64,000 nt of DNA. It comes from Marinobacter zhanjiangensis. Lineage in GTDB: Bacteria; Pseudomonadota; Gammaproteobacteria; Pseudomonadales; Oleiphilaceae. Where the stretch lies: positions 434,001-498,000 of the forward strand of contig NZ_BMXV01000001.1 in assembly GCF_014651935.1 (NCBI RefSeq). Reading direction: 5' to 3'. Position 1 is the stretch's first letter. Every line of letters starts with the position of its first letter. Both the position numbers and the translations under genes were made by a program. Below are positions 54,048-62,480 of the stretch, one piece after another. Under the pieces are notes generated by a model. The model was given only the letters and a program-made list of their open reading frames with translations, was not told where the DNA came from and searched no databases.

Positions 54048-54916
54048 CCCATTGTTCAAACCACGGCGCACCGGTGCTGGCACTGGTGGCCGGCCTGACC
54101 CTTGCCACGCCGGCCCTTGCCGATCCCGGCAGCCGGCTGTGGGCCACCGGTGGCGTTACCACCATCGAGGGTAGCGCTGGCGGCGGGCTGGTACCCTGGG
54201 CACTGCTGGCGGGCTACGCCAGTGATCAGGAATGGGGCGGTACTGTCACCCTGTCCCGGGCGGAGGTGGACGATTTCACGCTGAACGTCACCGGCGCGGC
54301 GCTGAACTGGCACAACCGTGTGGAAGTCAGCATCGCCCGCCAGACCCTGGACCTGGACACCCTGGGTGCCACCCTCGGCGAGGACGAACTGTCCCAGGAT
54401 ATCTTCGGCATCAAGGCACGGCTGTTCGGCGATGTACTTTACAGCGACTATGGCCAGTGGTCCCTGGGCCTGCAGCACAAGCGCCAGCGGGACTTCGATA
54501 TACCGGAGGCCATTGGCGCAGACGATGACCAGGGCACCGATGTCTACCTGTCCGGCAGCAAGCTGTTCTTCGCCGCCGTGGCCGACCGCAACCTGCTGGT
54601 GAACGCCACGGTACGGGGCACCAGGGCCAACCAGGGCGGGCTGCTGGGCTTTGGCGGTGACCGTAATGACAGCTATAAGGCCATGCTGGAAACCAGTGTC
54701 GGCCTGTTTTTAAACCGCAGCTGGATCGCCGGCGCCGAATACCGGCACAAGCCGGACAACCTGGGATTTGCCACCGAGGATGACTGGTGGGACGCCTTCG
54801 TCGCCTGGGTTCCGGATCGCCGTGTCTCCGTCACCGCCGCCTGGACCGACCTGGGCGATATTGCCGGGCTGGAGGATCAGCGGGGCCTTTACCTTTCATT
54901 GCAGGGCAGTTTCTGA
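54044..54916 (+). CDS. DUF3034 outer-membrane-like beta protein
   Basis: A 290-residue exported protein with a signal peptide ending at PALA (about residue 27). It is then entirely made of alternating beta strands with aromatic ends (LWATGGVTTIEGSAGGGLVP, WSLGLQHKRQRDF, SWIAGAEYRHKPDNLGFA). The C-terminus is LSLQGSF, with the terminal Phe typical of outer-membrane barrels. It matches DUF3034, function unknown. The ATG overlaps the upstream stop by four bases. A porin-like or surface role for this unit is suggested, but channel activity is not shown. Confidence 0.82.
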   Translation: MTHCSNHGAPVLALVAGLTLATPALADPGSRLWATGGVTTIEGSAGGGLVPWALLAGYASDQEWGGTVTLSRAEVDDFTLNVTGAALNWHNRVEVSIARQTLDLDTLGATLGEDELSQDIFGIKARLFGDVLYSDYGQWSLGLQHKRQRDFDIPEAIGADDDQGTDVYLSGSKLFFAAVADRNLLVNATVRGTRANQGGLLGFGGDRNDSYKAMLETSVGLFLNRSWIAGAEYRHKPDNLGFATEDDWWDAFVAWVPDRRVSVTAAWTDLGDIAGLEDQRGLYLSLQGSF

Positions 54917-54924
54917 GGAGAGCC

Positions 54925-55362
54925 ATGATGACGACCTTACTGCGTGTGTCCGTGCTGATATCCGTGATGGCCCTGGTCGCCGGTTGTGCCACCCCCGGCC
55001 CATCGGAAGACAGCCTCTATCAGGACCTGGGCAAACGTGCCGGCATTGCCGAGATGGTTGAAGACCTGATGTACCGGATTGTCGAGGACGACAGGATTGC
55101 CTTTCAGTTCAAGGACATCGACGTGGTGCAGTTCCATACTAACCTGACGGATCAGCTCTGCGAACTCAGTGGCGGCCCCTGCACCTACACCGGACGCCCG
55201 ATGACCGACGTCCATGACGGCATGAACGTCACCGAAACCCAGTTCAATGCCCTGGCGGAGCAACTGGTGCTGGCCATGGAGGACAACGGCATCAGCACCA
55301 GCGCCCAGAACCGTCTGCTGGAGCGCCTGGTGGAGCTGCACCCACAGATCACCCACCGTTAG
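54925..55362 (+). CDS. Truncated haemoglobin (group I-like) as a lipoprotein
   Basis: A 145-residue protein with a lipobox (MALVAGC, Cys near residue 21, then ATPG, which favours the outer membrane) followed by a 2-on-2 globin domain. SLYQDLGKRAGIAEMVEDLM is the usual A/B-helix start, LCELSGGPCTYTGRPM is the typical GGP turn, and MTDVHDGMNVTETQFNAL carries the proximal histidine. Truncated globins bind O2 or NO; export is unusual, since most are cytoplasmic. The ATG at 54925 has GAGGAGAGCC just before it, eight bases after the DUF3034 stop. As last gene of the set, it could be an envelope gas sensor or NO scavenger. Confidence 0.88.
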   Translation: MMTTLLRVSVLISVMALVAGCATPGPSEDSLYQDLGKRAGIAEMVEDLMYRIVEDDRIAFQFKDIDVVQFHTNLTDQLCELSGGPCTYTGRPMTDVHDGMNVTETQFNALAEQLVLAMEDNGISTSAQNRLLERLVELHPQITHR

Positions 55363-55460
55363 CCCGGGTGTGATCATCACACTTGGCGTTTGTAACCGCG
55401 GGCGTTAACCTTGGCGGCTTCCAATTCACTGAACGTCCCATGACCGGAGTACCCTCCCCG

Positions 55461-55844
55461 ATGGACCATCCCGATCTCGGCAAACTGATCCTGCGTCTTA
55501 CCCTGGGCGGCCTGTTGCTGTTTCATGGCATCAGCAAACTGCTTAATGGTGTCGGTTTTATCGAGGGCCAGCTGGTCAGCCATGGCATTCCGGCATTCTT
55601 CGCCTATGGTGTATTGATTGGCGAGCTGCTGGCGCCGCTGATGGTAATCGTGGGCTACCAGACCCGCATCGGCGCCCTGCTGATCGTCTTCAACATGCTG
55701 GTCGCCATCGCCCTGGTGCACACCCACGAGTTGATGAAACTCGGGGGCAACGGCGGCTGGGCGCTGGAATTGCAGGGTTTCTTCCTGTTCACCGCGCTGG
55801 CCCTGATCTTTCTGGGGCCGGGCCGTTACAAACTGAAGAACTGA
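55461..55844 (+). CDS. DoxX-family membrane protein
   Basis: A 127-residue protein with four membrane spans in the DoxX pattern: GKLILRLTLGGLLLFHGISK, FFAYGVLIGELLAPLMVIVG and ALELQGFFLFTALALIFLGP. Family members range from a thiosulfate:quinone oxidoreductase subunit to proteins of unknown redox role. I chose the ATG at 55461, behind CCGGAGTACCC; an in-frame ATG at 55440 is possible. It begins about 100 bases after the globin stop on the same strand and is followed nine bases later by a DUF1653 gene, with which it is probably co-transcribed. Confidence 0.88.
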   Translation: MDHPDLGKLILRLTLGGLLLFHGISKLLNGVGFIEGQLVSHGIPAFFAYGVLIGELLAPLMVIVGYQTRIGALLIVFNMLVAIALVHTHELMKLGGNGGWALELQGFFLFTALALIFLGPGRYKLKN

Positions 55845-55853
55845 GGTATCGCC

Positions 55854-56072
55854 ATGCCCCGGAAAGTACTCCCCGGTCGCTACCGCCACTACAAGGGCAA
55901 GGATTACCAGGTGATTGACACCGCCCGCCACAGCGAGACGGAAGAATGGCTGGTGGTGTACCGATGCCTGTACGGCGACCAGAGCCTGTGGGTGCGGCCG
56001 CTGGACATGTTCAACGAGTCGGTGACCGTGGCCGGGGAGGAAGTGCCCCGCTTTACCCGCATAAGTGACTGA
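55854..56072 (+). CDS. DUF1653 domain protein
   Basis: A 72-residue protein consisting of one DUF1653 domain: [20 protein letters not shown], then [20 protein letters not shown] and a C-terminal PRFTRI. The fold is a small beta-barrel; the function is not known. It is cytoplasmic and follows the DoxX gene by nine bases. A stem at 56080-56105 follows the stop. Confidence 0.9.
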   Translation: MPRKVLPGRYRHYKGKDYQVIDTARHSETEEWLVVYRCLYGDQSLWVRPLDMFNESVTVAGEEVPRFTRISD

Positions 56073-56079
56073 TCCTCCG

Positions 56080-56105
56080 TGCCGGGGCCCTCGACGTCCC
56101 CGGCA
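56080..56105 (+). terminator. Stem-loop after DUF1653
   Basis: TGCCGGGG at 56080-56087 pairs with CCCCGGCA at 56098-56105 (loop CCCTCGACGT), followed by TCTTTGACT. The T tract is short, so it is a weak intrinsic terminator for the DoxX-DUF1653 transcript. Confidence 0.5.
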
Positions 56106-56221
56106 TCTTTGACTCCGCTACGGCTTTCCTGCACATTAGCGCCCCTTCGAATCAACCTGTCCAATCCTTAATCAAGCGCAAAAGGCCTCACAAGGGCCGA
56201 TGCCATTCACGGAGTCTTACC

Positions 56222-57556
56222 ATGAACGCCGTTGTCGCTGCGGTTATCGTCATGCTCGTACTGAGCCTTGCCCGCATTCATGTTGTTGTTGCCCTGATCA
56301 TTGGCGCCGTGGTCGGCGGTCTGCTCGGCGGTCTGTCCCTGGATGCCACCATTGACGCCTTCAACAGCGGCCTGGGCGGCGGTGCCACAGTGGCGCTGTC
56401 CTACGCCACCCTGGGTGCCTTTGCCGTGGCCATCGGCAAATCCGGCCTGGCCCACGCCCTGGCGGACCGGGCCCTGGCGATGGTGGGCAACCAGGATGCC
56501 GGCGACGCCCCGGCGGCTGCGAGCAAAGGCGTCCGCTGGCTGATCATCGGCCTGCTGCTGGCGGTGGCCATGTCGTCCCAGAACATCCTGCCAATCCACA
56601 TCGCCTTCATCCCGATGCTGGTGCCGCCGTTACTGTACGTGATGGCAAAGCTGAACCTGGACCGGCGCCTGGTGGCCTGCGTGCTGACCTTTGGCCTGAT
56701 CACCCCGTACATGTTCCTGCCGGTGGGCTTTGGCGGCATCTACCTGAACGAGATCCTGATGGCCAACGTGGCCGACAACGGCATTGCCATCGACGGCCTC
56801 AGCGTGATCAGGGCCATGGCACTGCCGGCACTGGGCATGCTGGTGGGTCTGCTGATTGCGGTGCTGTTCAGTTACCGGGGTGAACGCCACTATGACCTGA
56901 CCAGAATCGAGCGCACCGAGCGGGTCAACACCCCCTACAGCGGCAAGACCCTATTGATTGCCATCATCGCCATTGCCGCCGCCTTCGTGGTGCAGCTGTG
57001 GCTGGGCTCCATGATCCTGGGCGCGCTGACCGGCTTCGTGCTGTTCAACCTGTCCGGCGTGGTGCGCTGGAAGGAGTCCGATGACCTGTTCACCGAAGGC
57101 ATGAAGATGCTGGCCATGATCGGCTTCATCATGATCGCCGCCAACGGCTTCGCGGAAGTGATGCGGGAAACCGGCGACATCGCCAGCCTGGTGCAGGGCT
57201 CGGTAGCGACCATTGGTGACAACAAGGCCCTGGCGGCGTTCCTGATGCTGGTGGTGGGCCTGCTGATTACCATGGGTATCGGCTCGTCCTTCTCGACCAT
57301 CCCCATCATCGCCGCGCTGTACGTGCCGCTGGCCCTGGAACTGGGCTTCAGCCCGCTGGCCATCGTGGCCCTGGTAGGCACCGCCGGCGCCCTGGGGGAT
57401 GCGGGCTCACCCGCCTCCGACTCCACCCTCGGCCCCACCGCCGGCCTCAACGTCGACGGTCAGCATAACCACATCTGGGATACCGTGGTGCCCACCTTCC
57501 TGCACTACAACCTGCCGTTGCTGGTGTTCGGGTGGCTGGCAGCGATGGTGCTTTAA
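56222..57556 (+). CDS. Na+/H+ antiporter family protein (NhaC-like, YuiF group)
   Basis: A 444-residue membrane protein with about eleven spans from the ion transporter superfamily, resembling COG2056/Yui[21 protein letters not shown] opens the chain, then [20 protein letters not shown], and [20 protein letters not shown] near residue 395 carries the acidic and small residues typical of this group. Its role would be Na+ extrusion and pH or salt homeostasis in a marine organism, though some relatives carry amino acids. The ATG at 56222 has only AGTCTTACC before it. The gene stands alone. Confidence 0.85.
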   Translation: MNAVVAAVIVMLVLSLARIHVVVALIIGAVVGGLLGGLSLDATIDAFNSGLGGGATVALSYATLGAFAVAIGKSGLAHALADRALAMVGNQDAGDAPAAASKGVRWLIIGLLLAVAMSSQNILPIHIAFIPMLVPPLLYVMAKLNLDRRLVACVLTFGLITPYMFLPVGFGGIYLNEILMANVADNGIAIDGLSVIRAMALPALGMLVGLLIAVLFSYRGERHYDLTRIERTERVNTPYSGKTLLIAIIAIAAAFVVQLWLGSMILGALTGFVLFNLSGVVRWKESDDLFTEGMKMLAMIGFIMIAANGFAEVMRETGDIASLVQGSVATIGDNKALAAFLMLVVGLLITMGIGSSFSTIPIIAALYVPLALELGFSPLAIVALVGTAGALGDAGSPASDSTLGPTAGLNVDGQHNHIWDTVVPTFLHYNLPLLVFGWLAAMVL

Positions 57557-57584
57557 ACAGCAAACAGCTTTTTTAGCCCTTTAG

Positions 57585-57842
57585 TCAGTCGTCTGTGTTA
57601 TCCGACTTGAAGAACACCACCTGCTTGACCGTGTGATCTTCCTCATTGGAGCGCGTGTTCACCCGCGTCTCCAGTTCCGGGTTGCCGGAGGGGCCGTCGC
57701 CCCCCTGGCTGTCGGTGAAGCCACAGGAAACGCATTCCCGGTGCTGTACGCCGTCGTCATCGGCATACATGGTCAGCCTATCCATGGCCGCGCACCGGGG
57801 GCAGACGGCCCCGGCGATAAAGCGTTTCGGTGTACGGGCCAT
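57585..57842 (-). CDS. yheV: YheV-family putative zinc ribbon protein
   Basis: An 85-residue soluble protein with one zinc ribbon: CPRCAAMDRLTMY and CVSCGF supply the four cysteines. The remaining C-terminal half (ETRVNTRSNEEDHTVKQVVF) is charged. This pattern is that of YheV (COG3529), whose gene commonly neighbours prlC, as here (11 bases downstream of it). Its role is unknown; nucleic acid or protein binding is possible. Confidence 0.88.
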   Translation of the reverse strand: MARTPKRFIAGAVCPRCAAMDRLTMYADDDGVQHRECVSCGFTDSQGGDGPSGNPELETRVNTRSNEEDHTVKQVVFFKSDNTDD

Positions 57843-57853
57843 TGTCTGACTCC

Positions 57854-59905
57854 TCAGGCTGCGTGGTTGTGGTCCGTGATGCCGGACTGGCGTAGCAGGG
57901 CATCCACATCCGGCTCCCGGCCACGGAAGGCCTTGAACAGTTCCGCCGGCTCACGGGAGCCACCCATCTCGAGGATGTTTTGCCGGAACGAGTGCCCGGT
58001 TTCCGGATCGAAGATGCCGTTCTCCTCGAATAGCGAGAACGCATCGGCCGCCAGCACTTCCGCCCACTTGTAGCTGTAGTAACCGGCCGCGTAGCCACCA
58101 GCAAACACGTGGGAGAAGGAGTTGGGGAAACGGTTGAACTCCGGCGTCCGCACCACGGCGATCTCCTTGCGGACCTCCCGGTGCATATCCAGCGGATTGG
58201 TGGGGGCCTGCTCACTGAATTCCGCGTGCATGCGCAGGTCGAACAGCGAGAACTCCAGCTGCCGTACCATCTGCATGCCGGCCTGGAAGTTCTTCGCCGC
58301 CAGCATCTTGTCCAGCAGATCCTTGGGGAGGGGCTCGCCGGTCTCGTGGTGGCTGGCGATCAGCGCCAGGGACTCGGGATCCCAGCACCAGTTCTCCAGG
58401 AACTGGCTGGGCAGCTCTACCGCGTCCCAGGCCACACCATTGATACCGGATACGTGCCCCACGTCCACCTTGGTCAGCATATGATGCAGGCCATGGCCGA
58501 ACTCGTGGAACAGGGTGGTGACCTCGTCGTGGGTCAGCAGCGAGGGCTTACCTTCCACGGGCGGGGTGAAGTTACAGGTAAGGAAGGCCACCGGCAGCTG
58601 CAGCTGGCCGCGCTGGTTCCGCCAGCGTACCCGGCAGTCGGCCATCCAGGCACCACCACGCTTGCCCTCACGGGCAAAGGGATCCAGGTAGAACCAGGCG
58701 ATTTCCTCGCCGTCACGGGAGATGCGATAGGCCGTGGCATCCTTGTGCCAGGTTTCCACCTCGGGTTTTTGCTCGATCTGGACACCGAACAGCTTCTCGG
58801 TCACCTGGAACATGCCGGAGATTACCCGCTCGGCGGGGAACCAGGGGCGCAGAGTTTCCGGGGAAATGTCGTAACGCTTCTGACGCAGCTTTTCGCTGTA
58901 GTAGCCGATGTCCCAGGCTTCCAGGTCGTCAACGCCATGTTCCTCTTTCGCGAAGGCTTTCAGCTCGCTCACTTCCTGCTCCGCCACCGGCTTGGCCTTG
59001 GCCCCGAGTTCGTGCAGGAACTCCAGCACCTCGTCCACGCTGGAGGCCATCTTGGTGGCCAGGGAGCGCTCGGCGTAATTATTGAAGCCCAGCAGTTTGG
59101 CCTGGGCGTGGCGGCGCTTGAGGATCTCCGCCATGATCGGGGTGTTGTCCCATTTGCCGCCGTCCGGACCCACGTCGGAGGCACGGGTAACAAAGGCCTC
59201 GTAGACTTCACGGCGCAGCTCGCGATTGTCGCCATAGGTCAGCACCGGGAAGAAGCTGGGGAAGTCGAGGGTAATCACGAACCCGTCCAGATCTTTCTGT
59301 CTGGCGGCCTGGCGGGCACCGTCCAGGGCGGAGTCGGGCACGCCGGCCAGCTCACTCTCGTCGGTAATGTGCCTGTACCAGTTCTGGGTGGCATCCAGGA
59401 CGTTATCGCTGAAACGGCTGGAGAGGTCGGACAGCTCCCGGGACAGGTTGGCGAAGGTTTTCTTCTTCTCCTCGGGCAGGTCAACACCGCCCAGGTGGAA
59501 GTCCCGCAGGGTGTTGTTGACCATCTTGCGCTGGGCTTCACTGAGGTCCTTGAAGTCCTCCCGTTCAGCCACTCTCTTGAAGGCCGCACAGAGTTGTTCG
59601 TTCTGGCTGATTTCAGTGGTGTATTCCGTCAGCTTTTCCAGGCAACGTTTGTGGACGGCACGAATGTCTTCGTTGTTCATCACGCCATTGAGATGCGAGA
59701 TAACCGACCAGGCGTTGTTGAGGCGATCTTCCAGTGCCTCCATGGGCAGGGCCAGGGTATCCCACGACGGGTCGTCCTGGCTGGCCAGATCCTGGATCTG
59801 TACGCGGTTATCACTGAGAATCTGGTCAATGGCGGGCTCCATGTGTTCGATACGAACGTGATCGAATCTGGGGAGCAGGTCATCGGTAAGCAGTGGATTG
59901 TTCAT
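57854..59905 (-). CDS. prlC: Oligopeptidase A (M3 metallopeptidase)
   Basis: A 683-residue cytoplasmic zinc peptidase that breaks down signal peptides and other short peptides. The M3 zinc motif is in TLFHEFGHGLHHML, with the third ligand Glu downstream in LPSQFLENWCWDPESLAL. NNPLLTDDLLPRFDHVRIEH is the characteristic N-terminus. C-terminal conserved segments include FSHVFAGGYAAGYYSYKWAE with the transition-state tyrosines. The start ATG at 59905 follows GAGACGAGGCCAA; eleven upstream codons are rejected. The yheV gene follows it and is likely co-transcribed. Also known as opdA. Confidence 0.96.
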   Translation of the reverse strand: MNNPLLTDDLLPRFDHVRIEHMEPAIDQILSDNRVQIQDLASQDDPSWDTLALPMEALEDRLNNAWSVISHLNGVMNNEDIRAVHKRCLEKLTEYTTEISQNEQLCAAFKRVAEREDFKDLSEAQRKMVNNTLRDFHLGGVDLPEEKKKTFANLSRELSDLSSRFSDNVLDATQNWYRHITDESELAGVPDSALDGARQAARQKDLDGFVITLDFPSFFPVLTYGDNRELRREVYEAFVTRASDVGPDGGKWDNTPIMAEILKRRHAQAKLLGFNNYAERSLATKMASSVDEVLEFLHELGAKAKPVAEQEVSELKAFAKEEHGVDDLEAWDIGYYSEKLRQKRYDISPETLRPWFPAERVISGMFQVTEKLFGVQIEQKPEVETWHKDATAYRISRDGEEIAWFYLDPFAREGKRGGAWMADCRVRWRNQRGQLQLPVAFLTCNFTPPVEGKPSLLTHDEVTTLFHEFGHGLHHMLTKVDVGHVSGINGVAWDAVELPSQFLENWCWDPESLALIASHHETGEPLPKDLLDKMLAAKNFQAGMQMVRQLEFSLFDLRMHAEFSEQAPTNPLDMHREVRKEIAVVRTPEFNRFPNSFSHVFAGGYAAGYYSYKWAEVLAADAFSLFEENGIFDPETGHSFRQNILEMGGSREPAELFKAFRGREPDVDALLRQSGITDHNHAA

Positions 59906-60004
59906 TTGGCCTCGTCTCAGATGGCAAATTTGGATCAATGATATTTACCGGATTATCTGTGAAGATAACGGTATGCAAATGTCTTGGCTAATTAGGTCTA
60001 TGTA

Positions 60005-60541
60005 ATGGCGAATATACGTTCTCACAAGGGTTACACACCAAAATTCGGTGAAAGATCCTGGGTGGATGAGTCAGCGGTGGTGATTGGTGATGTGGAAATG
60101 GGTGACGACTGCTCGGTCTGGCCCATGACCGTGGTGCGGGGCGACATGCACCGGATCCGTATCGGTGACCGTTGCAGCATCCAGGATGGCACGGTGATTC
60201 ACATCACCCACGCCTCCGACTTCAACCCCGGTGGCTGGCCCACCACACTGGGCGACGACGTCACCGTCGGCCACAAGGCCCTGATCCACGGCGCCACCAT
60301 CGGCAGCCGCGTACTGGTGGGCATGGGCGCCATCATCATGGACGGCGCGGTGGTGGAAGACGACGTCATCATCGCCGCCGGCTGCCTGGTGACACCAGGC
60401 AAGACTCTGGAATCCGGCCACCTCTATGTCGGCTCTCCCTGCAAGAAGGCCAGGGCACTGACCGACGATGAGAAAACCTTCTTCACATACACCGCTGCGA
60501 ACTATGTGAAGCTGAAGGACGACTACCTGGCTGAGCAATAA
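60005..60541 (+). CDS. Gamma-class carbonic anhydrase family protein (YrdA-like)
   Basis: A 178-residue left-handed beta-helix protein with hexapeptide repeats. The zinc histidines are in HITHASDFNP and VGHKALIHG, spaced as in gamma carbonic anhydrases, and RGDMHRIRIGDRCSIQDGTV is the family arginine/aspartate motif. YrdA-type proteins often show weak or no CO2 hydration, so the physiological activity is uncertain. The ATG at 60005 is divergent from prlC by about 100 bases. The C-terminal helix (FFTYTAANYVKLKDDYL) stabilises the trimer. Confidence 0.93.
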   Translation: MANIRSHKGYTPKFGERSWVDESAVVIGDVEMGDDCSVWPMTVVRGDMHRIRIGDRCSIQDGTVIHITHASDFNPGGWPTTLGDDVTVGHKALIHGATIGSRVLVGMGAIIMDGAVVEDDVIIAAGCLVTPGKTLESGHLYVGSPCKKARALTDDEKTFFTYTAANYVKLKDDYLAEQ

Positions 60542-60555
60542 TGGTATTCGCCCCT

Positions 60556-60585
60556 CTTGAAAAACTCCAACCCGTTCTTACATTC
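60556..60585 (+). promoter_or_regulatory. Possible heat-shock (sigma-32) promoter of hsp20
   Basis: CTTGAAA at 60556-60562 matches the sigma-32 -35 box exactly. The best -10 candidate, about 16 bases later (TACATTC), is a poor match to CCCATNT. The site lies 115 bases before an Hsp20 start, so the position is sensible but the box is incomplete. Confidence 0.35.
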
Positions 60586-60700
60586 GAAAACAGCAGACGT
60601 TCACGGATAAACCATCCGGTTGGCGCCACCGTGATGGAGCTGTTCCGCGAATGAAGCTGAATCCAGACATCGTATTCAGGTTCACAGGAGGAGTTTCATT

Positions 60701-61156
60701 ATGAGCAATCTTACCCGCTGGAATCCGGTCAACGAGTTTGAAGACCTGATTAACCGTTACAACCGCTACTTCGGGCTGCCTGCCACCAATGGTGAGCGTG
60801 AAGGCAAGGACCTGTTCCGTCGTAACGACTGGGCTCCGGCTGTCGACATCAAGGAAACGAAGGAAGCCTTCGTGATTGATGCCGAACTGCCGGGAATGAA
60901 GAAAGAAGACGTGAAGGTTACCGTCCATGACGGCGTGCTCACCATTCAGGGTGAACGCAAGCAGGAAGAGGAAACCGGTGACGACAAACAACACCGTGTG
61001 GAACGGGTCTACGGCAGCTTTCTGCGCCGGTTTACCCTGCCGGACAATGTGGACGAAGAAAGCGTCAAGGCCAATTTCAGGGATGGTGTCCTGTCACTGA
61101 CCCTGACCAAGGTGGAACCGGCGCAACCCAAAGCCATCGAGGTGGAGGTCGACTGA
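60701..61156 (+). CDS. Hsp20/alpha-crystallin family small heat-shock protein
   Basis: A 151-residue ATP-independent holdase. N-terminal arm LTRWNPVNEFEDLINRYNRY; alpha-crystallin domain from about residue 45 to 140 with WAPAVDIKETKEAFVIDAEL, LPGMKKEDVKVTVHDGVLTI and GSFLRRFTLPDNVDEESVKA. The core ends FRDGVLSLTLTKV, the GVLxLxL of the family. The C-terminal I-x-I reads AIEVEV. CAGGAGGAGTTTCATT is a strong ribosome site. It is monocistronic, ending in a clear intrinsic terminator (61183-61225), with a partial heat-shock promoter upstream. Confidence 0.95.
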   Translation: MSNLTRWNPVNEFEDLINRYNRYFGLPATNGEREGKDLFRRNDWAPAVDIKETKEAFVIDAELPGMKKEDVKVTVHDGVLTIQGERKQEEETGDDKQHRVERVYGSFLRRFTLPDNVDEESVKANFRDGVLSLTLTKVEPAQPKAIEVEVD

Positions 61157-61182
61157 CCTCCCGTCCTCCTTCCAGGGACACC

Positions 61183-61225
61183 AGCGGCCGGGCCGGAGTG
61201 TTATTCCAGCTCGGCCGCTTTTTTT
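61183..61225 (+). terminator. Intrinsic terminator of hsp20
   Basis: AGCGGCCG at 61183-61190 pairs with CGGCCGCT at 61212-61219, ending in T7 (61219-61225). The right half overlaps the last codons of the convergent PA4642-like gene (stop at 61201), so part of the terminator is also coding. Confidence 0.8.
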
Positions 61226-61515
61226 GCGCCTGCGGCCTTGAGGATATCGGCATAGGCCGTCATGCGCTTGTGGCGGGATACATGGTCCAGGATGGTCTCG
61301 CCCTGACTGTCTTTGGCGTTCAGGTCCCGGCCCGCCTCCACGAAGAAACCGATGAAACGCTCGAAATCCTCCGCGCGCATGCCCTCATACGCGCTGATCA
61401 GGACATAATAATCAGGGTTGATGCGGGCGTCATAGGGGCTCAGAAACAGGAAGCTCTTTACCCGTTCGTCGCTCCACTCCTCGCCGATGACTTTCGGTTT
61501 TTCAGGTCCGCTCAT
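61201..61515 (-). CDS. PA4642-family protein
   Basis: A 104-residue cytoplasmic protein of the PA4642 family, found in pseudomonads and relatives, with no known function. GPEKPKVIGEEWSDERVKSF is the typical N-terminus, followed by LFLSPYDARINPDYYVLISA and a helix with AEDFERFIGFFVEAG, then DSQGETILDHVSRH and a lysine/alanine-rich tail. GAGAGAGATC precedes the ATG at 61515. Its 3' end shares DNA with the hsp20 terminator. It lies alone between hsp20 and the flagellar stator genes. Confidence 0.82.
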   Translation of the reverse strand: MSGPEKPKVIGEEWSDERVKSFLFLSPYDARINPDYYVLISAYEGMRAEDFERFIGFFVEAGRDLNAKDSQGETILDHVSRHKRMTAYADILKAAGAKKAAELE

Positions 61516-61634
61516 GATCTCTCTCGTTATAAAGCTGCCAGGAAAATGGGGCGAAGCAGTATAACGGCCCCGGGCTCACCTGACCTAGACGAATTATCTA
61601 TCAGGTTATAATGTTCGACCCGGACCGGGGGATA

Positions 61635-62477
61635 TCAGGGTAGCACTTCCACCGGAAGCTCCCGGGTGGGCATTGAATCGTCGCATTCAGGTTCACGGAT
61701 GGCAATTTCCACCCGCCGGTTGAGGGCACGGTTGTCCGGGTTGGTATTGGGCGCCAGCGGCTGTGTCTCTGCTCTGCCGGCGGCAATGACCCGCTCGGCA
61801 GGTATCTGCCGGTTCAACACCAGCTCATGGACCACCGACACCGCCCGCGCCGCTGACAGGTCCCAGTTGGAACGGAAGCGGCTGCTGGTGATGGGCACAT
61901 CATCGGTATAACCGGCAACGATAATATCGCCACTGCACCGGGACAGCACATCCACCACCCGGTCGATAATCGGCAGCATCGGCGGCTTGATCTCCGCCTC
62001 GCCTGAATTGAACGTGGCCTGCTCCGAGAAACGGATAACCACCTGTTGTTGATCGTAGTTGATGCTCAGGGACTCATTGGCCACCTGCTGTTCCAGTTCG
62101 TTGATCAGCCGCGAGGACAGCTCGACAATGCCTTCCGGTATCCTGGTAACGTCCGGTGCGGCCCCCCGGTCATCAATGAATTCCGCCTCGTCCCGGGGAG
62201 TGTCAGGGGGTTCGGGCAACGACACGGTATCCGACTCGATCAGGGTCAGCGGTGAACCACCCACGTCCTCGCCCACCACATTGGCACTGCCAAAAGCCAC
62301 CGCCATGGACTGGGCCATGGCCCGGTATTTCTCGGCATCCATTTCAGCAAAGGACAACAGCAGGATAAAAAACGTCAGCAGCAGGGTTGCCAGGTCGGCG
62401 AAGGTCACGATCCAGGCAGGTGCACCTCCCTTCTTCCTGCGCACACTGGTACGACGCGTGAGCACCGGGGATGCCAC
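61635..62477 (-). CDS. Flagellar motor stator protein, PomB/MotB-like
   Basis: A 280-residue stator B subunit. One helix near the N-terminus, WIVTFADLATLLLTFFILLL, carries the ion-carrying aspartate (FAD). After a plug-like amphipathic stretch (EMDAEKYRAMAQSM) comes a linker and the OmpA-like peptidoglycan domain (about residues 145-265; AGYTDDVPITSSRFRSNWDL, RVIAAGRAETQPLAPN, NRALNRRVEIAI). Sequence around the helix is closest to sodium-type PomB, as expected in the sea. It starts with GTG at 62477, three bases after the pomA stop. The two form the torque-generating channel. Confidence 0.92.
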   Translation of the reverse strand: MASPVLTRRTSVRRKKGGAPAWIVTFADLATLLLTFFILLLSFAEMDAEKYRAMAQSMAVAFGSANVVGEDVGGSPLTLIESDTVSLPEPPDTPRDEAEFIDDRGAAPDVTRIPEGIVELSSRLINELEQQVANESLSINYDQQQVVIRFSEQATFNSGEAEIKPPMLPIIDRVVDVLSRCSGDIIVAGYTDDVPITSSRFRSNWDLSAARAVSVVHELVLNRQIPAERVIAAGRAETQPLAPNTNPDNRALNRRVEIAIREPECDDSMPTRELPVEVLP

Positions 62478-62480
62478 CGG

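Noticed and set aside
58109..59941. 610-codon open frame opposite prlC
   Set aside because: Antisense shadow of a complete M3 peptidase gene; no recognisable motif or ribosome site.
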